Of a stretch of 64,000 nt of DNA, positions 41,325-49,783 are shown one piece after another. The notes beneath the pieces were generated by a model. That model saw only the letters and a program-made list of their open reading frames with translations. It had not been told where the DNA came from and made no database searches. The number at the start of each line of letters is the position of its first letter. Position 1 is the stretch's first letter. The position numbers and the translations under genes are program-made. Origin of the DNA: Kitasatospora herbaricolor (GTDB taxonomy: Bacteria > Actinomycetota > Actinomycetes > Streptomycetales > Streptomycetaceae); assembly GCF_030813695.1 (NCBI RefSeq), contig NZ_JAUSVA010000002.1, forward strand, positions 4,340,001-4,404,000. The letters run 5' to 3'.

Positions 41325-43532
41325 TCAGCGGGTGGCGTCCACCGGCTCGGACGCCGGCTCCGGGACCACCCGCAGCGGCGGCGCCGGGTCCGGCTCGCCC
41401 TCGACGCTGACGTGCGGCAGCAGCCGGTCCAGCCAGCCCGGCAGCCACCAGTTGGCCGCGCCGAACCGGTGCATCAGCGCCGGGACCAGCACCATCCGCA
41501 GCACCAGGACGTCGAGCAGGACGGCGAGCGCCAGGCCGATCCCGAACTCGGCGATCATCCGCTGGCCGCCGAAGATGAAGGCGGCGAAGACGCAGGCCAT
41601 GATGACGGCCGCGGCGGTGATGACCTGCCCGGTCTCGCCGTGGCCGACCCGCACGGCCCGGCGGTTGTCCCGGGTGTGGGTCCACTCCTCGTGCATCCGG
41701 CTGATCAGGAAGACCTGGTAGTCCATCGAGAGGCCGAACAGGATCGCGATGATCATGACCGGTGCGAAGGCCTCGATCGGGCCGGCCGCACCGGCTCCCA
41801 GCGCCTCCGACCCCCAGCCCCACTGGAAGACCGCGACGATCGCGCCGAAGGCCGCACCCATCGTCAGCAGGTTCATCGCCACGCCGATCAGCGGCACCAG
41901 CAGGCTGCGGAAGGCCACCATCATCAGCAGGCAGCCGAGGCCCACGATGATCGCGATGAACACCGGCAGCTTGGCGATCAGGACGTCCGCGAAGTCCGCC
42001 GCGGTCGCGGTGGCACCGCCCACGTACACCTGCAGGCCGGTGCCGGCCTCGGCCTGCGGGACGACCCGCTCCCGCAGGTCGGTGATCAGGTCCGAGGTCT
42101 GCTCGGACTGCGGGGAGGTGCTCGGCACCACCCGCACGGTCCCGATGTTCTGGCCGTCCTTCATCGGCGCGGAGGCCACCTGGGCCACCCCGGGCACCGC
42201 CCTCAGCTCGGTGACGAGCTTCGCCAGCGCCGCCCGCTCCGGCGCGCCGGGCGCCTCGGCGACCAGCAGCAGCGGGCCGTTGGAGCCCGCGCCGAACCCG
42301 TCGGCCATCAGGTCGTACGCCTGCCGGGTGGTGCTGGACTTCGGGTTGTTGCCCGCGTCCGAGCTGCCGAGGCGCAGGGAGAACACCGGCACCGCGACGG
42401 CGGCCATCACCAGCAGCGCGACCAGTGCCTTGCCGGTCGGCCTGGACTGCACCCGCAGGGCCCAGCGGGCCCAGACGCCGGCGGACTGCAGCTCGGTCGG
42501 GCCCTGCTCGGCCAGCTGCCGGCGCTGGGCGCGGCTCAGCACCTTCAGCTTCAGCATGCCGAGCATGGCCGGCAGCAGGGTGATCGCGGCCAGCACGGTC
42601 AGCCCGACGGTCAGCGCCGCCGAGATGGCCATCCCGTTCAGGAAGCCGATGCCGAGGATCAGCATCCCCAGCAGGGCGATCACCACGGTGAGGCCGGCGA
42701 AGAGCACCGCCCGGCCGGAGGTGTTCAGCGCCCGGACCACCGAGTCCTGGACGCTCAGCCCGGCCATCAGGCCCTTGCGGTGCCGGTTGACGATGAACAG
42801 GGCGTAGTCGATGCCGACGCCCAGGCCCACCAGGGCGCCGAGGGTGGGGGCCACCGAGGCGACGCTCATCCCGTGGCTGAGCAGCCCGGTGCCGATCACG
42901 CCGGTGCCGACGCCGGCCACCGCGGTGAGCACCGGCAGCGCGGCCGCCCACAGCGAGCGGAACACCAGCGTCATCACGATCAGCGCGGCGACGATGCCGA
43001 TCAGCTCGCTGGCACCGCCCATCTCGCTCTCGCTGTTCTGCACGGCCTGCCCGCCGAGCTGGACGTCCAGGCCGTCGGTGCGGGCCTGCCGGGCCAGCTC
43101 GACCACGTGCTCGACGTCGGCCTTGGGGATCTCCCGGGCGTTCCCGGTGAAGTTCACCTGGGCGTACGCGGTGGTGGCGTCCTTGCTGATCTGCGCCGCG
43201 CCCTGCGGGCTCCAGGGGCTGACCACCGAGGCCACCGAGGGGGCGGTGGAGATCTCCTCCAGCACCTTGCTCATCCGGTCCTTGGTCGCGGCGTCGTTCA
43301 CCGAACCGCCGGTGGTGTGCCAGACCACGGTGTCGGTGTCGCCGGCCGCGGCCGGCATGCCCGCCTTCAGCAGGTCCAGGGCCTTGCTGGACTCGGTGGC
43401 GGGCATCGACATGCTGTCGCTGTACTTGGTGCCGAAGGCTCCCGAGGCCGCGCCGAGGCCGACCAGCAGGCCCAGCCAGAGCAGGACGGTCACGAGCCGG
43501 TGCCGGTGGCACCAGCGGGCAAGCGCGGACAT
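41325..43532 (-). CDS. MMPL-family (RND) transporter
   Basis: 735 residues with the MMPL duplicated layout: TM1, a periplasmic loop (KYSDSMSMPATESSKALDLL), a five-TM bundle with GLGVGIDYALFIVNRHRKG, a second periplasmic loop, and a matching bundle with AILFGLSMDYQVFLISRMHE. The GxxxDY motifs in both halves are the proton-relay signature. It likely exports lipids or lipophilic metabolites. The start ATG at 43532 was preferred to an upstream in-frame candidate. A 16-bp inverted repeat in the divergent intergenic region is a candidate operator. Confidence 0.94.
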   Translation of the reverse strand: MSALARWCHRHRLVTVLLWLGLLVGLGAASGAFGTKYSDSMSMPATESSKALDLLKAGMPAAAGDTDTVVWHTTGGSVNDAATKDRMSKVLEEISTAPSVASVVSPWSPQGAAQISKDATTAYAQVNFTGNAREIPKADVEHVVELARQARTDGLDVQLGGQAVQNSESEMGGASELIGIVAALIVMTLVFRSLWAAALPVLTAVAGVGTGVIGTGLLSHGMSVASVAPTLGALVGLGVGIDYALFIVNRHRKGLMAGLSVQDSVVRALNTSGRAVLFAGLTVVIALLGMLILGIGFLNGMAISAALTVGLTVLAAITLLPAMLGMLKLKVLSRAQRRQLAEQGPTELQSAGVWARWALRVQSRPTGKALVALLVMAAVAVPVFSLRLGSSDAGNNPKSSTTRQAYDLMADGFGAGSNGPLLLVAEAPGAPERAALAKLVTELRAVPGVAQVASAPMKDGQNIGTVRVVPSTSPQSEQTSDLITDLRERVVPQAEAGTGLQVYVGGATATAADFADVLIAKLPVFIAIIVGLGCLLMMVAFRSLLVPLIGVAMNLLTMGAAFGAIVAVFQWGWGSEALGAGAAGPIEAFAPVMIIAILFGLSMDYQVFLISRMHEEWTHTRDNRRAVRVGHGETGQVITAAAVIMACVFAAFIFGGQRMIAEFGIGLALAVLLDVLVLRMVLVPALMHRFGAANWWLPGWLDRLLPHVSVEGEPDPAPPLRVVPEPASEPVDATR

Positions 43533-43959
43533 CGGGTCTCCAGAGGGTGTCGGGCCCGGGGTCGGGCCGGCCGGCGCGCCGCCGCGCACGTCGCCACGGG
43601 TGCCGGGCGCGGGCACCCGCCGCGTACGGCGGGGCGCGGCCGGGCGCGGCCGGCGCCCGGTGGGCAGCCGTCCGTCACGCGGATCGGAGCCGGGGTGCGG
43701 ACGGCACTGTCCGGCCCGGCCCGGCGGGGCCGCGGGCCTCTCCCCCGGTCCGTTCCACCCTCCCTTCCGGGGACCGCGCTGTCGTCACCCGTCCGCAGAC
43801 ACCCGGCGTACCGCGCCCGCGGTATCCGGCCCGGCGGGATACCGCGGGCGCGGGCACCGGCGCCGGGCGCTGGCGTGTTGTCCCGGCGCCCCCGGCCGCG
43901 TCCGGGAGACTGGCACCGCCGGACGGACCGACGGCCGGCCGGAAGCGAGGACCGGACCC
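43533..43959. other. 427-bp divergent intergenic region
   Basis: Between MMPL and HhH-repair genes. It is GC-rich, with (GC)CGG-type low complexity near 43610-43660 and one strong inverted repeat at 43812-43852. No further gene or RNA is supported. Confidence 0.5.
43812..43852. promoter_or_regulatory. Perfect inverted repeat in MMPL/HhH intergenic region
   Basis: CGCGCCCGCGGTATCC (43812-43827) and exact complement (43837-43852) around a 9-base spacer. Core GCGGTATCC/GGATACCGC suits a TetR-type operator; a structured leader is the alternative. Confidence 0.55.
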
Positions 43960-44538
43960 ATGGACATCACACTTCGGCTCGCCCAGCAGCCGGAAGCCGA
44001 CGCGTTGCTCGGCCGCAGCCCGCTGGCCGCCCTGGCGGGCATGCTGCTCGACCAGCAGGTCCCGATGGAGTGGGCCTTCTCGGGGCCGTACACGATCGCC
44101 CGGCGCCTGGGCCGGGACGACCTGGACGCGCACGAGATCGCCGCCTACGACCCGGAGGCCTTCGCCGCCCTGCTGTCGCAGAAGCCGGCCGTGCACCGCT
44201 ACCCCGGCTCGATGGCCAAGCGCCTGCAGCAGCTCTGCCAGTTCCTGGTGGAGCACTACGACGGGGACGCCGCGGCCGTCTGGGAGGGCGTGGGGAGCGG
44301 CAAGGAGCTGCTGACCCGGCTGAACGAGCTGCCCGGCTTCGGGAAGCAGAAGGCCCAGATCTTCCTGGCCCTGCTGGGCAAGCAGTTCGGCGTCGCCCCG
44401 GAGGGCTGGCGGGAGGCGGCGGGCCCGTACGGGGAGGAGGGCTGCCACCGTTCGGTGGCCGACATCACCGGGCCCGAGTCGCTGGAGCAGGTCCGCGCGT
44501 ACAAGCAGGAGGCGAAGCGCGCGGCGAAGAAGTCCTGA
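43960..44538 (+). CDS. HhH-GPD-type base-excision repair protein
   Basis: 192 residues. LAALAGMLLDQQVPMEWAFS opens the helical core and LTRLNELPGFGKQKAQIFLA is the helix-hairpin-helix (LPGFGKQKA). The family is related to DNA glycosylases of the endonuclease III/AlkA type, though in this short actinobacterial group the catalytic Lys/Asp are not obvious to me; no iron-sulfur cluster motif is present. The ending EQVRAYKQEAKRAAKKS is basic. It probably binds or repairs damaged DNA. Stands alone. Confidence 0.85.
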   Translation: MDITLRLAQQPEADALLGRSPLAALAGMLLDQQVPMEWAFSGPYTIARRLGRDDLDAHEIAAYDPEAFAALLSQKPAVHRYPGSMAKRLQQLCQFLVEHYDGDAAAVWEGVGSGKELLTRLNELPGFGKQKAQIFLALLGKQFGVAPEGWREAAGPYGEEGCHRSVADITGPESLEQVRAYKQEAKRAAKKS

Positions 44539-44688
44539 GGTGTCCATGCGATCTTTTCAGAAGCCTCACACGAACGGCTGTTCCCGGGCGGCGCGGGCTG
44601 CTTAGGCTCCGCGTGCGTGCACAACGGCGTGTGCGGCCTCCGGTGCCGGCGGCGCGTCCTCGCGCCTCCGCCCGTACGGAAAGATCAC

Positions 44689-45321
44689 ATGGACTACTGC
44701 GCATCCTGCCGACGCCATCTCAACGGCGCCCTCTCCTGCCCCGGATGCGGCGTGGCCGCCGCCATGGCCGCCGCTCCACCGCCCGGCCCCGGCCTGCCGA
44801 CGGCGGCCGGGACCCCGACCGAAGCGCTGCCCGCCGTACCCCCGGCGCCCCGGGCGCGGGCCGACCGGCGCGGCCGGGCCCGGTCCGGCCGGCGGCGCGG
44901 CGCCCTGGTGCTCGGCGCCGCCGTCCTGGTGCTCGCCGGCCTCGGCGCGGTGGCCCTGGCCAGCACGGACCAGGAGCCGGTGGCCGCACCGGCCGCCGCT
45001 CCCGCCGCGCCGTCCCCCACCCGCACCGCCGGCGGTCCCGCCACCACCGCCGCGCCCGCGCCGGCCCCCGTGGTCACCAGCGCGAAGCCCGCCACGGGCA
45101 CGCCGAGCGGCCGGCCGAGCCCCACCGCCTCCGCCTCGGCCACCGCCGCGGCGCCCGCGCCGGGGACGGCCGCCCCCGCCCCCGCGACCGCGCCGGGGAC
45201 GACCCCCGGCCCGCCCGCACCCGGGCCGACCACGCCCGCCCCCGCGCCGACCACGCCGCAGCCGCAGCCCTCCCCGACGGCCTCGCCGAGCTGCACCCGG
45301 ATCCTCTTCTGGTGCTCCTGA
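44689..45321 (+). CDS. SCO2400-like protein: zinc ribbon, one TM helix, Pro/Thr-rich tail
   Basis: 210 residues. The start MDYCASCRRHLNGALSCPGC has two CxxC pairs of a zinc ribbon. After a basic stretch (RARADRRGRARSGRRRG) comes one TM helix (ALVLGAAVLVLAGLGAVALA). The remaining 110 residues are Ala/Pro/Thr/Ser-rich, ending SCTRILFWCS. The topology puts the ribbon in the cytoplasm and the tail outside. The terminal C-x6-C pair may form a disulfide. The pattern matches Streptomyces SCO2400-family proteins of unknown function. Confidence 0.8.
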   Translation: MDYCASCRRHLNGALSCPGCGVAAAMAAAPPPGPGLPTAAGTPTEALPAVPPAPRARADRRGRARSGRRRGALVLGAAVLVLAGLGAVALASTDQEPVAAPAAAPAAPSPTRTAGGPATTAAPAPAPVVTSAKPATGTPSGRPSPTASASATAAAPAPGTAAPAPATAPGTTPGPPAPGPTTPAPAPTTPQPQPSPTASPSCTRILFWCS

Positions 45322-45330
45322 GACCGGACG

Positions 45331-45373
45331 CCGCACGGCCGCGCCGGCGCCCGGGGCCGGCGCAGCCGTGCGG
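45331..45373. terminator. Bidirectional terminator
   Basis: CCGCACGGCCGCGCCGGC (45331-45348) pairs with GCCGGCGCAGCCGTGCGG (45356-45373) with one mismatch, between convergent SCO2400-like and KTSC genes. Confidence 0.75.
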
Positions 45374-45381
45374 AGGGCTCG

Positions 45382-45615
45382 TCAGCCGATCCTGCGGTAC
45401 GGGTAGCGGCCCCTGACCGTCCGGCCGAAGCAGCGGCCGTGGCTCGGGGCGTCCATCAGCTCCTCGTGCACCCGCCGGGGCACGTCCGCGTAGCTGTACA
45501 CCGCGCCGCTGACGAACTCGATCTCCAGCACCCGGCTCGCCGCGTCGTAGCCCACCGAGCGCAGCGCCGAGGAGTCCACCGGCCGGCGGCCGCCGGCCGT
45601 CCGAGTCCCTGCCAT
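45382..45615 (-). CDS. KTSC-domain protein
   Basis: 77 residues. After a short leader, SSALRSVGYDAASRVLEIEF, VSGAVYSYADVPRRVHEELM and DAPSHGRCFGRTVRGRYPYR match the KTSC domain: a beta-barrel-like small protein with the YxY and P-x-x-V-x-x-x-L pattern and the late SxGxxF...R..Y.Y. KTSC proteins are named after conserved residues and some are fused to lysyl-tRNA synthetases; function is unclear. Start ATG at 45615. Confidence 0.85.
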   Translation of the reverse strand: MAGTRTAGGRRPVDSSALRSVGYDAASRVLEIEFVSGAVYSYADVPRRVHEELMDAPSHGRCFGRTVRGRYPYRRIG

Positions 45616-45687
45616 GGGGCCACCAGCCTTCGCCGTCCCGGGTCCTGGCCCCCCGTCCAGTGTGCGCCCGTCAGGCCGGCGACGCGA

Positions 45688-45716
45688 AGGGGTCCCGGCC
45701 GCAGGCCGGGACCCCT
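45688..45716. terminator. Hairpin terminator after MFS gene
   Basis: AGGGGTCCCGGCC (45688-45700) and exact complement (45704-45716), 3-base loop, 30 bases beyond the stop at 45747. Confidence 0.75.
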
Positions 45717-45746
45717 CGGGCATGCTCCGGTGCGGAGCGCTCCGGG

Positions 45747-47318
45747 TCAGAGGACGGGCACCGGCTCCGCGCGCACGGGCTCCCCGGCGGCCGGCTCCGC
45801 GGCCGAACCCTCGCCGACGCCCACGGCGGACTCCCCCGCGTCCTCGGCCCAGTGCCCGGCGGAGTGCTTGGGAAGCGCGAACATCAGCGCGAAGACCGCC
45901 AGCAGCACTCCGACGACCCACCACATCGCGTGCACGAAACCGGCGGTGAACTCCGCCCCGACCGCCTGCGGCGCCGCCTGCTCGTCGATCACCCCGAAGA
46001 AGGCCACCGAGACCAGGCCGAGCCCGAGCGCCATGCCGAGCTGGCCGGTGGTGTTGATCAGCCCGGAGGCCGAACCGGCGTGCTCCCGCGGCACCTCGGA
46101 GAGGATCGCCTCGGTGATCGGCGCGACGATCAGGCCCATGCCCGCGCCCATCACGACCAGCGGCAGCGCCATCTGCCAGGACGCGATGGCGCCGGCGTAC
46201 CGGTCCGCCTCCCAGATGTAGAGCAGCACGCCCGTGGCCATCACCAGGGCGCCGGCCTGCAGCACCTTGCGCCCGAACCGCGGGACGAGCTTCTGCACCG
46301 ACATCCCGGCGGCCACCGAGACCGCGATCGAGAACGGGATGCCGGTCGTCCCCGCCTTCAGCGCGCTCCAGCCGAGGCCGACCTGCATGTACAGCGTCCA
46401 GACCAGGAAGAAGATGCCGGTGACGATCCCGAAGGTCAGCTGCACGCCGATGCCGGCCGCGAAGCTCTTCACCCGGAACAGCGTCAGCTCGACCAGCGGC
46501 GAGCCGTCCCGGCGGGTCTTGATCTGCTCGTACCGGACGAACAGCGCGAAGACCGGCAGGCTGCCGGCCATCGAGAGGTGGCCCCAGAGCGGCCAGCCCG
46601 CCTCGCGGCCGTGGGTGAGGGGGTAGATCAGCATCAGCAGGCCGACGCTGGCCAGCGCCATCCCCGCCAGGTCCAGGCGCAGTGCCTTCTCGGCGCGGGA
46701 CTCGGAGATGTACCGGCGGCCGAGCAGCAGGCCCGCGACGCCGACCGGCAGGTTGATCAGGAAGATCGGCCGCCACTGCAGGCCGAAGAGGTCCCACTGG
46801 GTCAGCAGCGCGCCCATCAGCGGCCCGGAGACCGCGCCGAGGCCGACGATCGCTCCGAACATCCCGAACACCTTGCCGCGCTCGTGCGCGGGGAAGGTCG
46901 CGTGGATGATCGACAGCACCTGGGGCACCATCAGCGCGGCGGTCCCGCCCTGCAGCACGCGGGTGGCGACCAGCATCTCCGGGCCGGTGGCCAGGCCGCA
47001 GAGCGCGGAGGCGACGGTGAACCCGCCGATGCCGAGCAGGAAGAGCCGCTTGCGGCCGTAGATGTCCCCGAGCCGTCCCCCGGTGATCAGGCCGATCGCG
47101 AAGGCCAGCGCGTACCCGCCGGTGACCCACTGGACGGCGCTGAACGAGGCGCCGGTGTCCTGCTGGATGCTCGGGATGGCGATGTTGACGATGGTGACGT
47201 CGACCAGGTCCATGAAGGAGGCCGTCATCACCACCGCGAGGGCGATCCAGCGACGGCGGTCGGCGACGCCGTCGGGTTCGGTTCCGGTGTCGGTCCTGGG
47301 TACTGCTGCGGCGGTCAT
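45747..47318 (-). CDS. MFS transporter, DHA2 (EmrB/QacA) family
   Basis: 523 residues, about 14 TM helices. TM1 MDLVDVTIVNIAIPSIQQDT is the DHA2 start, GGRLGDIYGRKRLFLLGIGG the loop 2-3 motif, and IVGLGAVSGPLMGALLTQWD the antiporter motif C. C-terminal 40 residues are Glu/Ala-rich and probably cytoplasmic. It is divergent from a WYL-domain regulator with 93 bases between starts; that regulator is the natural candidate for control. Confidence 0.92.
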   Translation of the reverse strand: MTAAAVPRTDTGTEPDGVADRRRWIALAVVMTASFMDLVDVTIVNIAIPSIQQDTGASFSAVQWVTGGYALAFAIGLITGGRLGDIYGRKRLFLLGIGGFTVASALCGLATGPEMLVATRVLQGGTAALMVPQVLSIIHATFPAHERGKVFGMFGAIVGLGAVSGPLMGALLTQWDLFGLQWRPIFLINLPVGVAGLLLGRRYISESRAEKALRLDLAGMALASVGLLMLIYPLTHGREAGWPLWGHLSMAGSLPVFALFVRYEQIKTRRDGSPLVELTLFRVKSFAAGIGVQLTFGIVTGIFFLVWTLYMQVGLGWSALKAGTTGIPFSIAVSVAAGMSVQKLVPRFGRKVLQAGALVMATGVLLYIWEADRYAGAIASWQMALPLVVMGAGMGLIVAPITEAILSEVPREHAGSASGLINTTGQLGMALGLGLVSVAFFGVIDEQAAPQAVGAEFTAGFVHAMWWVVGVLLAVFALMFALPKHSAGHWAEDAGESAVGVGEGSAAEPAAGEPVRAEPVPVL

Positions 47319-47411
47319 CGCACGCCTTTCCTTGGCTGTCCGGGGCACGTCGCCGACTCTAGAAGCCATGTAGGTCGGATTCCGTCCTCGTTCTGCGGCA
47401 TGCTGGCGGCC

Positions 47412-48395
47412 ATGACGGACACCCCGGCACGACTGCTGAATCTGCTCTCCCTGCTGCAGACCCCGCGCGAGTGGCCCGGCAGTGAACTGGCCGAGCGCCT
47501 GGAGGTCAGCCCGCGCACCATCCGGCGCGACATCGAGCGGCTGCGCGACCTCGGCTACCCCGTCCAGGCGACGATGGGCGTGGTCGGCGGGTACCGGCTG
47601 GTCGCGGGCACCGCGATGCCGCCGCTGCTGCTGGACGACGAGGAGGCGGTGGCCATCGCCGTCGGCCTGCGGGCGGCGGCCGGACACGCCGTGGGCGGCA
47701 TCGAGGAGGCCTCGGTGCGGGCGCTCGCCAAGCTCGTCCAGGTGCTGCCGTCCCGGCTGCGGCACCGGGTGAGCACCCTGAACGAGGCCACCGTCCCGCT
47801 GCTCAGGGGGGACGGGCCGACCGTCGACCCGGAGGACCTCACCCTGCTGGCCGCCGCCATCTCCAACCGCGAGCGGCTGCGCTTCGGCTACCGGGCCGTC
47901 GACGGCGCCGAGAGCAAGCGGCTGGTGGAGCCGCACCGGCTGGTCTCGGCGGGGCGCCGCTGGTACCTGGTGGCGTACGACAACGGCCGGGACGACTGGC
48001 GGATCTTCCGGGTGGACCGGATCACGGAGCCGTTCGCGACCGGCGTGCGGACCCCGGCCCGCGAGCTGCCCGCCGAGGACGCCGCCGCGTACGTGGCCGC
48101 CAAGTTCTCCCGGCTCACCCCGTCCTTCCGGGCGGTGGCGACCGTCTTCGCACCGGCCGAGGAGGTGCTGCGCCGCTTCCCCCGCGCCGACGAGGTGCTG
48201 CCGCTGGACGAACGGAGCTGCCGGCTGCAGAGCCGGGAGGACTCACTGGAGTGGCTGGCGATGCGGCTGCTCATGCTGGGCTGCGAGTTCGAGGTGCACG
48301 AGCCGCCGGAGCTGGCCGACCACCTGCGCGCGCTCGGCGCCAGGGCCACCCGCGCGACGGCGGGCGGCCCCGGCCGAGGACGGCTCGGCCGCTAG
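47412..48395 (+). CDS. WYL-domain (YafY-type) transcriptional regulator
   Basis: 327 residues. N-terminal HTH: RLLNLLSLLQTPREWPGSEL, ERLEVSPRTIRRDIERLRDL, then the wing YPVQATMGVVGGYRL. The WYL domain follows: RRWYLVAYDNGRDDWRIFRV matches the WYL core (here W-Y-L is visible as RWYLVAY), then DRITEPFATG and a C-terminal extension. WYL proteins sense nucleic acids or small ligands. An in-frame ATG 12 bases earlier is possible. Divergent from the MFS gene, its likely target. Confidence 0.93.
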   Translation: MTDTPARLLNLLSLLQTPREWPGSELAERLEVSPRTIRRDIERLRDLGYPVQATMGVVGGYRLVAGTAMPPLLLDDEEAVAIAVGLRAAAGHAVGGIEEASVRALAKLVQVLPSRLRHRVSTLNEATVPLLRGDGPTVDPEDLTLLAAAISNRERLRFGYRAVDGAESKRLVEPHRLVSAGRRWYLVAYDNGRDDWRIFRVDRITEPFATGVRTPARELPAEDAAAYVAAKFSRLTPSFRAVATVFAPAEEVLRRFPRADEVLPLDERSCRLQSREDSLEWLAMRLLMLGCEFEVHEPPELADHLRALGARATRATAGGPGRGRLGR

Positions 48396-48403
48396 GCGGC
48401 GCC

Positions 48404-48922
48404 TCAGGAGCTGTACTCGGCGGTGATCACCGCGCGGGCCAGCGTGTGGAAGGTGATGTGGAAGCCGATCTGGGCGGCCGGGGTGTCGCGGGTGACCTCC
48501 AGCGCCGGGACGTCCAGCGCGTGCACGGCGAAGAGGTACCGGTGGGCCGGGCCGGGCGGCGGGGCGGCGCCGTCGTACCGGTGCCCGGGGAAGTCGTTGC
48601 GGGCGTGGAAGGAGGCGCCGCCGGGGAGGTCCGCGTCCGAGGAGCCCGCGCCGCGCGGCAGTTCGGTGGTGCCGGCGGGCAGGCCGAGCGCCAGCCAGTG
48701 CCACCAGCCGCTGCCGGTGGGGGCGTCCGGGTCGTAGCAGGTGACGGCGTAGCCGAGGGTCCCCTCCGGCGCGCCGGACCAGGCCAGCTGCGGCGAGAGG
48801 TTGCCGCCGGCGTGGGCGAACTCCTTGGGCAGCACACCGCCGTCGGTGATGTCACTGCTGGTCAGACTGAAGGACGGCACCTGCGGCAGGAACTCGTACG
48901 GAAGCGGCGGGCGGGCGCTCAC
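48404..48922 (-). CDS. YbhB/YbcL-type PEBP-family protein
   Basis: 172 residues. Typical PEBP segments: FSLTSSDITDGGVLPKEFAH, GGNLSPQLAWSGAPEGT, YAVTCYDPDAPTGSGWWHWL (DPDAP and H in WWHW), FPGHRYDGAAPPPGPAHRYL (GxRYDGPxPPxGxxHRY) and FAVHALDVPAL. These form the phosphate/anion-binding pocket in PEBP proteins. No signal peptide, so cytoplasmic. Bacterial members have no agreed function. Stop is 8 bases from the convergent WYL gene stop. Confidence 0.93.
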   Translation of the reverse strand: MSARPPLPYEFLPQVPSFSLTSSDITDGGVLPKEFAHAGGNLSPQLAWSGAPEGTLGYAVTCYDPDAPTGSGWWHWLALGLPAGTTELPRGAGSSDADLPGGASFHARNDFPGHRYDGAAPPPGPAHRYLFAVHALDVPALEVTRDTPAAQIGFHITFHTLARAVITAEYSS

Positions 48923-49011
48923 GGGGGATCACCTTTCGACGGGGCTCTCGGGCGTCCCCACTTTATGGCTCCCCCTCCCGCCGGGGGAGCAGCTCGCCCT
49001 AGAGTCTGCCC

Positions 49012-49707
49012 ATGGCCTCGGACGACCGCAGCAGCACTCCCGCCCTGGACCCGGCCCGCATGATCGCGGACGCGCGCCGGGCCTTCTTCGTGATGATCGG
49101 CGTCCTGGCCGTCGTCTGGCTGATCCAGGTCGCCAACTGGGCCGACGACTACCGGCTGACGCAGGACTTCGGCATCCGCCCGCAGCAGGTGGGGCGGCTC
49201 GGGGACGTGTTCGCGGCGCCGTTCCTGCACATGAGCTGGAAACACCTGGAGGGCAACTCCGGGCCGCTGTTCATCTTCGGGTTCCTGGCCGCGTACCGGG
49301 GGGTGCGCAAGTTCCTCGGCCTGACCGTGCTGATCACGGTGACCAGCGGGGCGGCCGTCTGGCTGTTCCAGGGCACGGACACCATCTCGGCCGGGGCCAG
49401 CGGGGTGATCTTCGGCTACTTCGGCTACGTCGTGCTGCGCGGGGTCTTCGACCGGAACCTGGTCGACACGCTGATCGGCGCGGTGATGGGGGCGTCCTTC
49501 GCCTACATCCTCACCACCGCCCTGCCGGGCACCCCGGGCGTGAGCTGGCTGGGCCACCTGGGCGGTCTGGCGGGCGGCCTGGCCGGCGCCTGGATCTTCC
49601 GCGACCGGGGCGGGAGGAAGGCGCCCCCGGCGCTGGCGACGGTGCCGGGGCCGGCCCGCAGCGCGCACGCCGACCTGCTGAAAGAGCTCGACGACCTCGG
49701 CATCTGA
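49012..49707 (+). CDS. Rhomboid family intramembrane serine protease
   Basis: 231 residues. Six TM helices: FVMIGVLAVVWLIQVAN, then the L1 loop (GDVFAAPFLHMSWKHLEGNS, family HxxxxHxxxN variant), FLGLTVLITVTSGAAVWLFQ, and the catalytic TM4 with SAGASGVIFG (S130). The catalytic histidine is in WLGHLGGLAGG (H182). Both dyad residues are present, so it should cleave TM substrates. No substrate gene is recognisable nearby. The C-terminal tail (KELDDLGI) is cytoplasmic. Confidence 0.92.
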   Translation: MASDDRSSTPALDPARMIADARRAFFVMIGVLAVVWLIQVANWADDYRLTQDFGIRPQQVGRLGDVFAAPFLHMSWKHLEGNSGPLFIFGFLAAYRGVRKFLGLTVLITVTSGAAVWLFQGTDTISAGASGVIFGYFGYVVLRGVFDRNLVDTLIGAVMGASFAYILTTALPGTPGVSWLGHLGGLAGGLAGAWIFRDRGGRKAPPALATVPGPARSAHADLLKELDDLGI

Positions 49708-49783
49708 CCCCTTTAGGTATAGACCAATCCCGGGCGCCGGGTTAGCGTGAGGACACCTGTACCCCCTGCTCCGGAGCCGCGCC

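Noticed and set aside
43675..44547. Minus-strand frame opposite the HhH-GPD gene
   Set aside because: No domain or plausible start; the plus-strand frame has the HhH motif.
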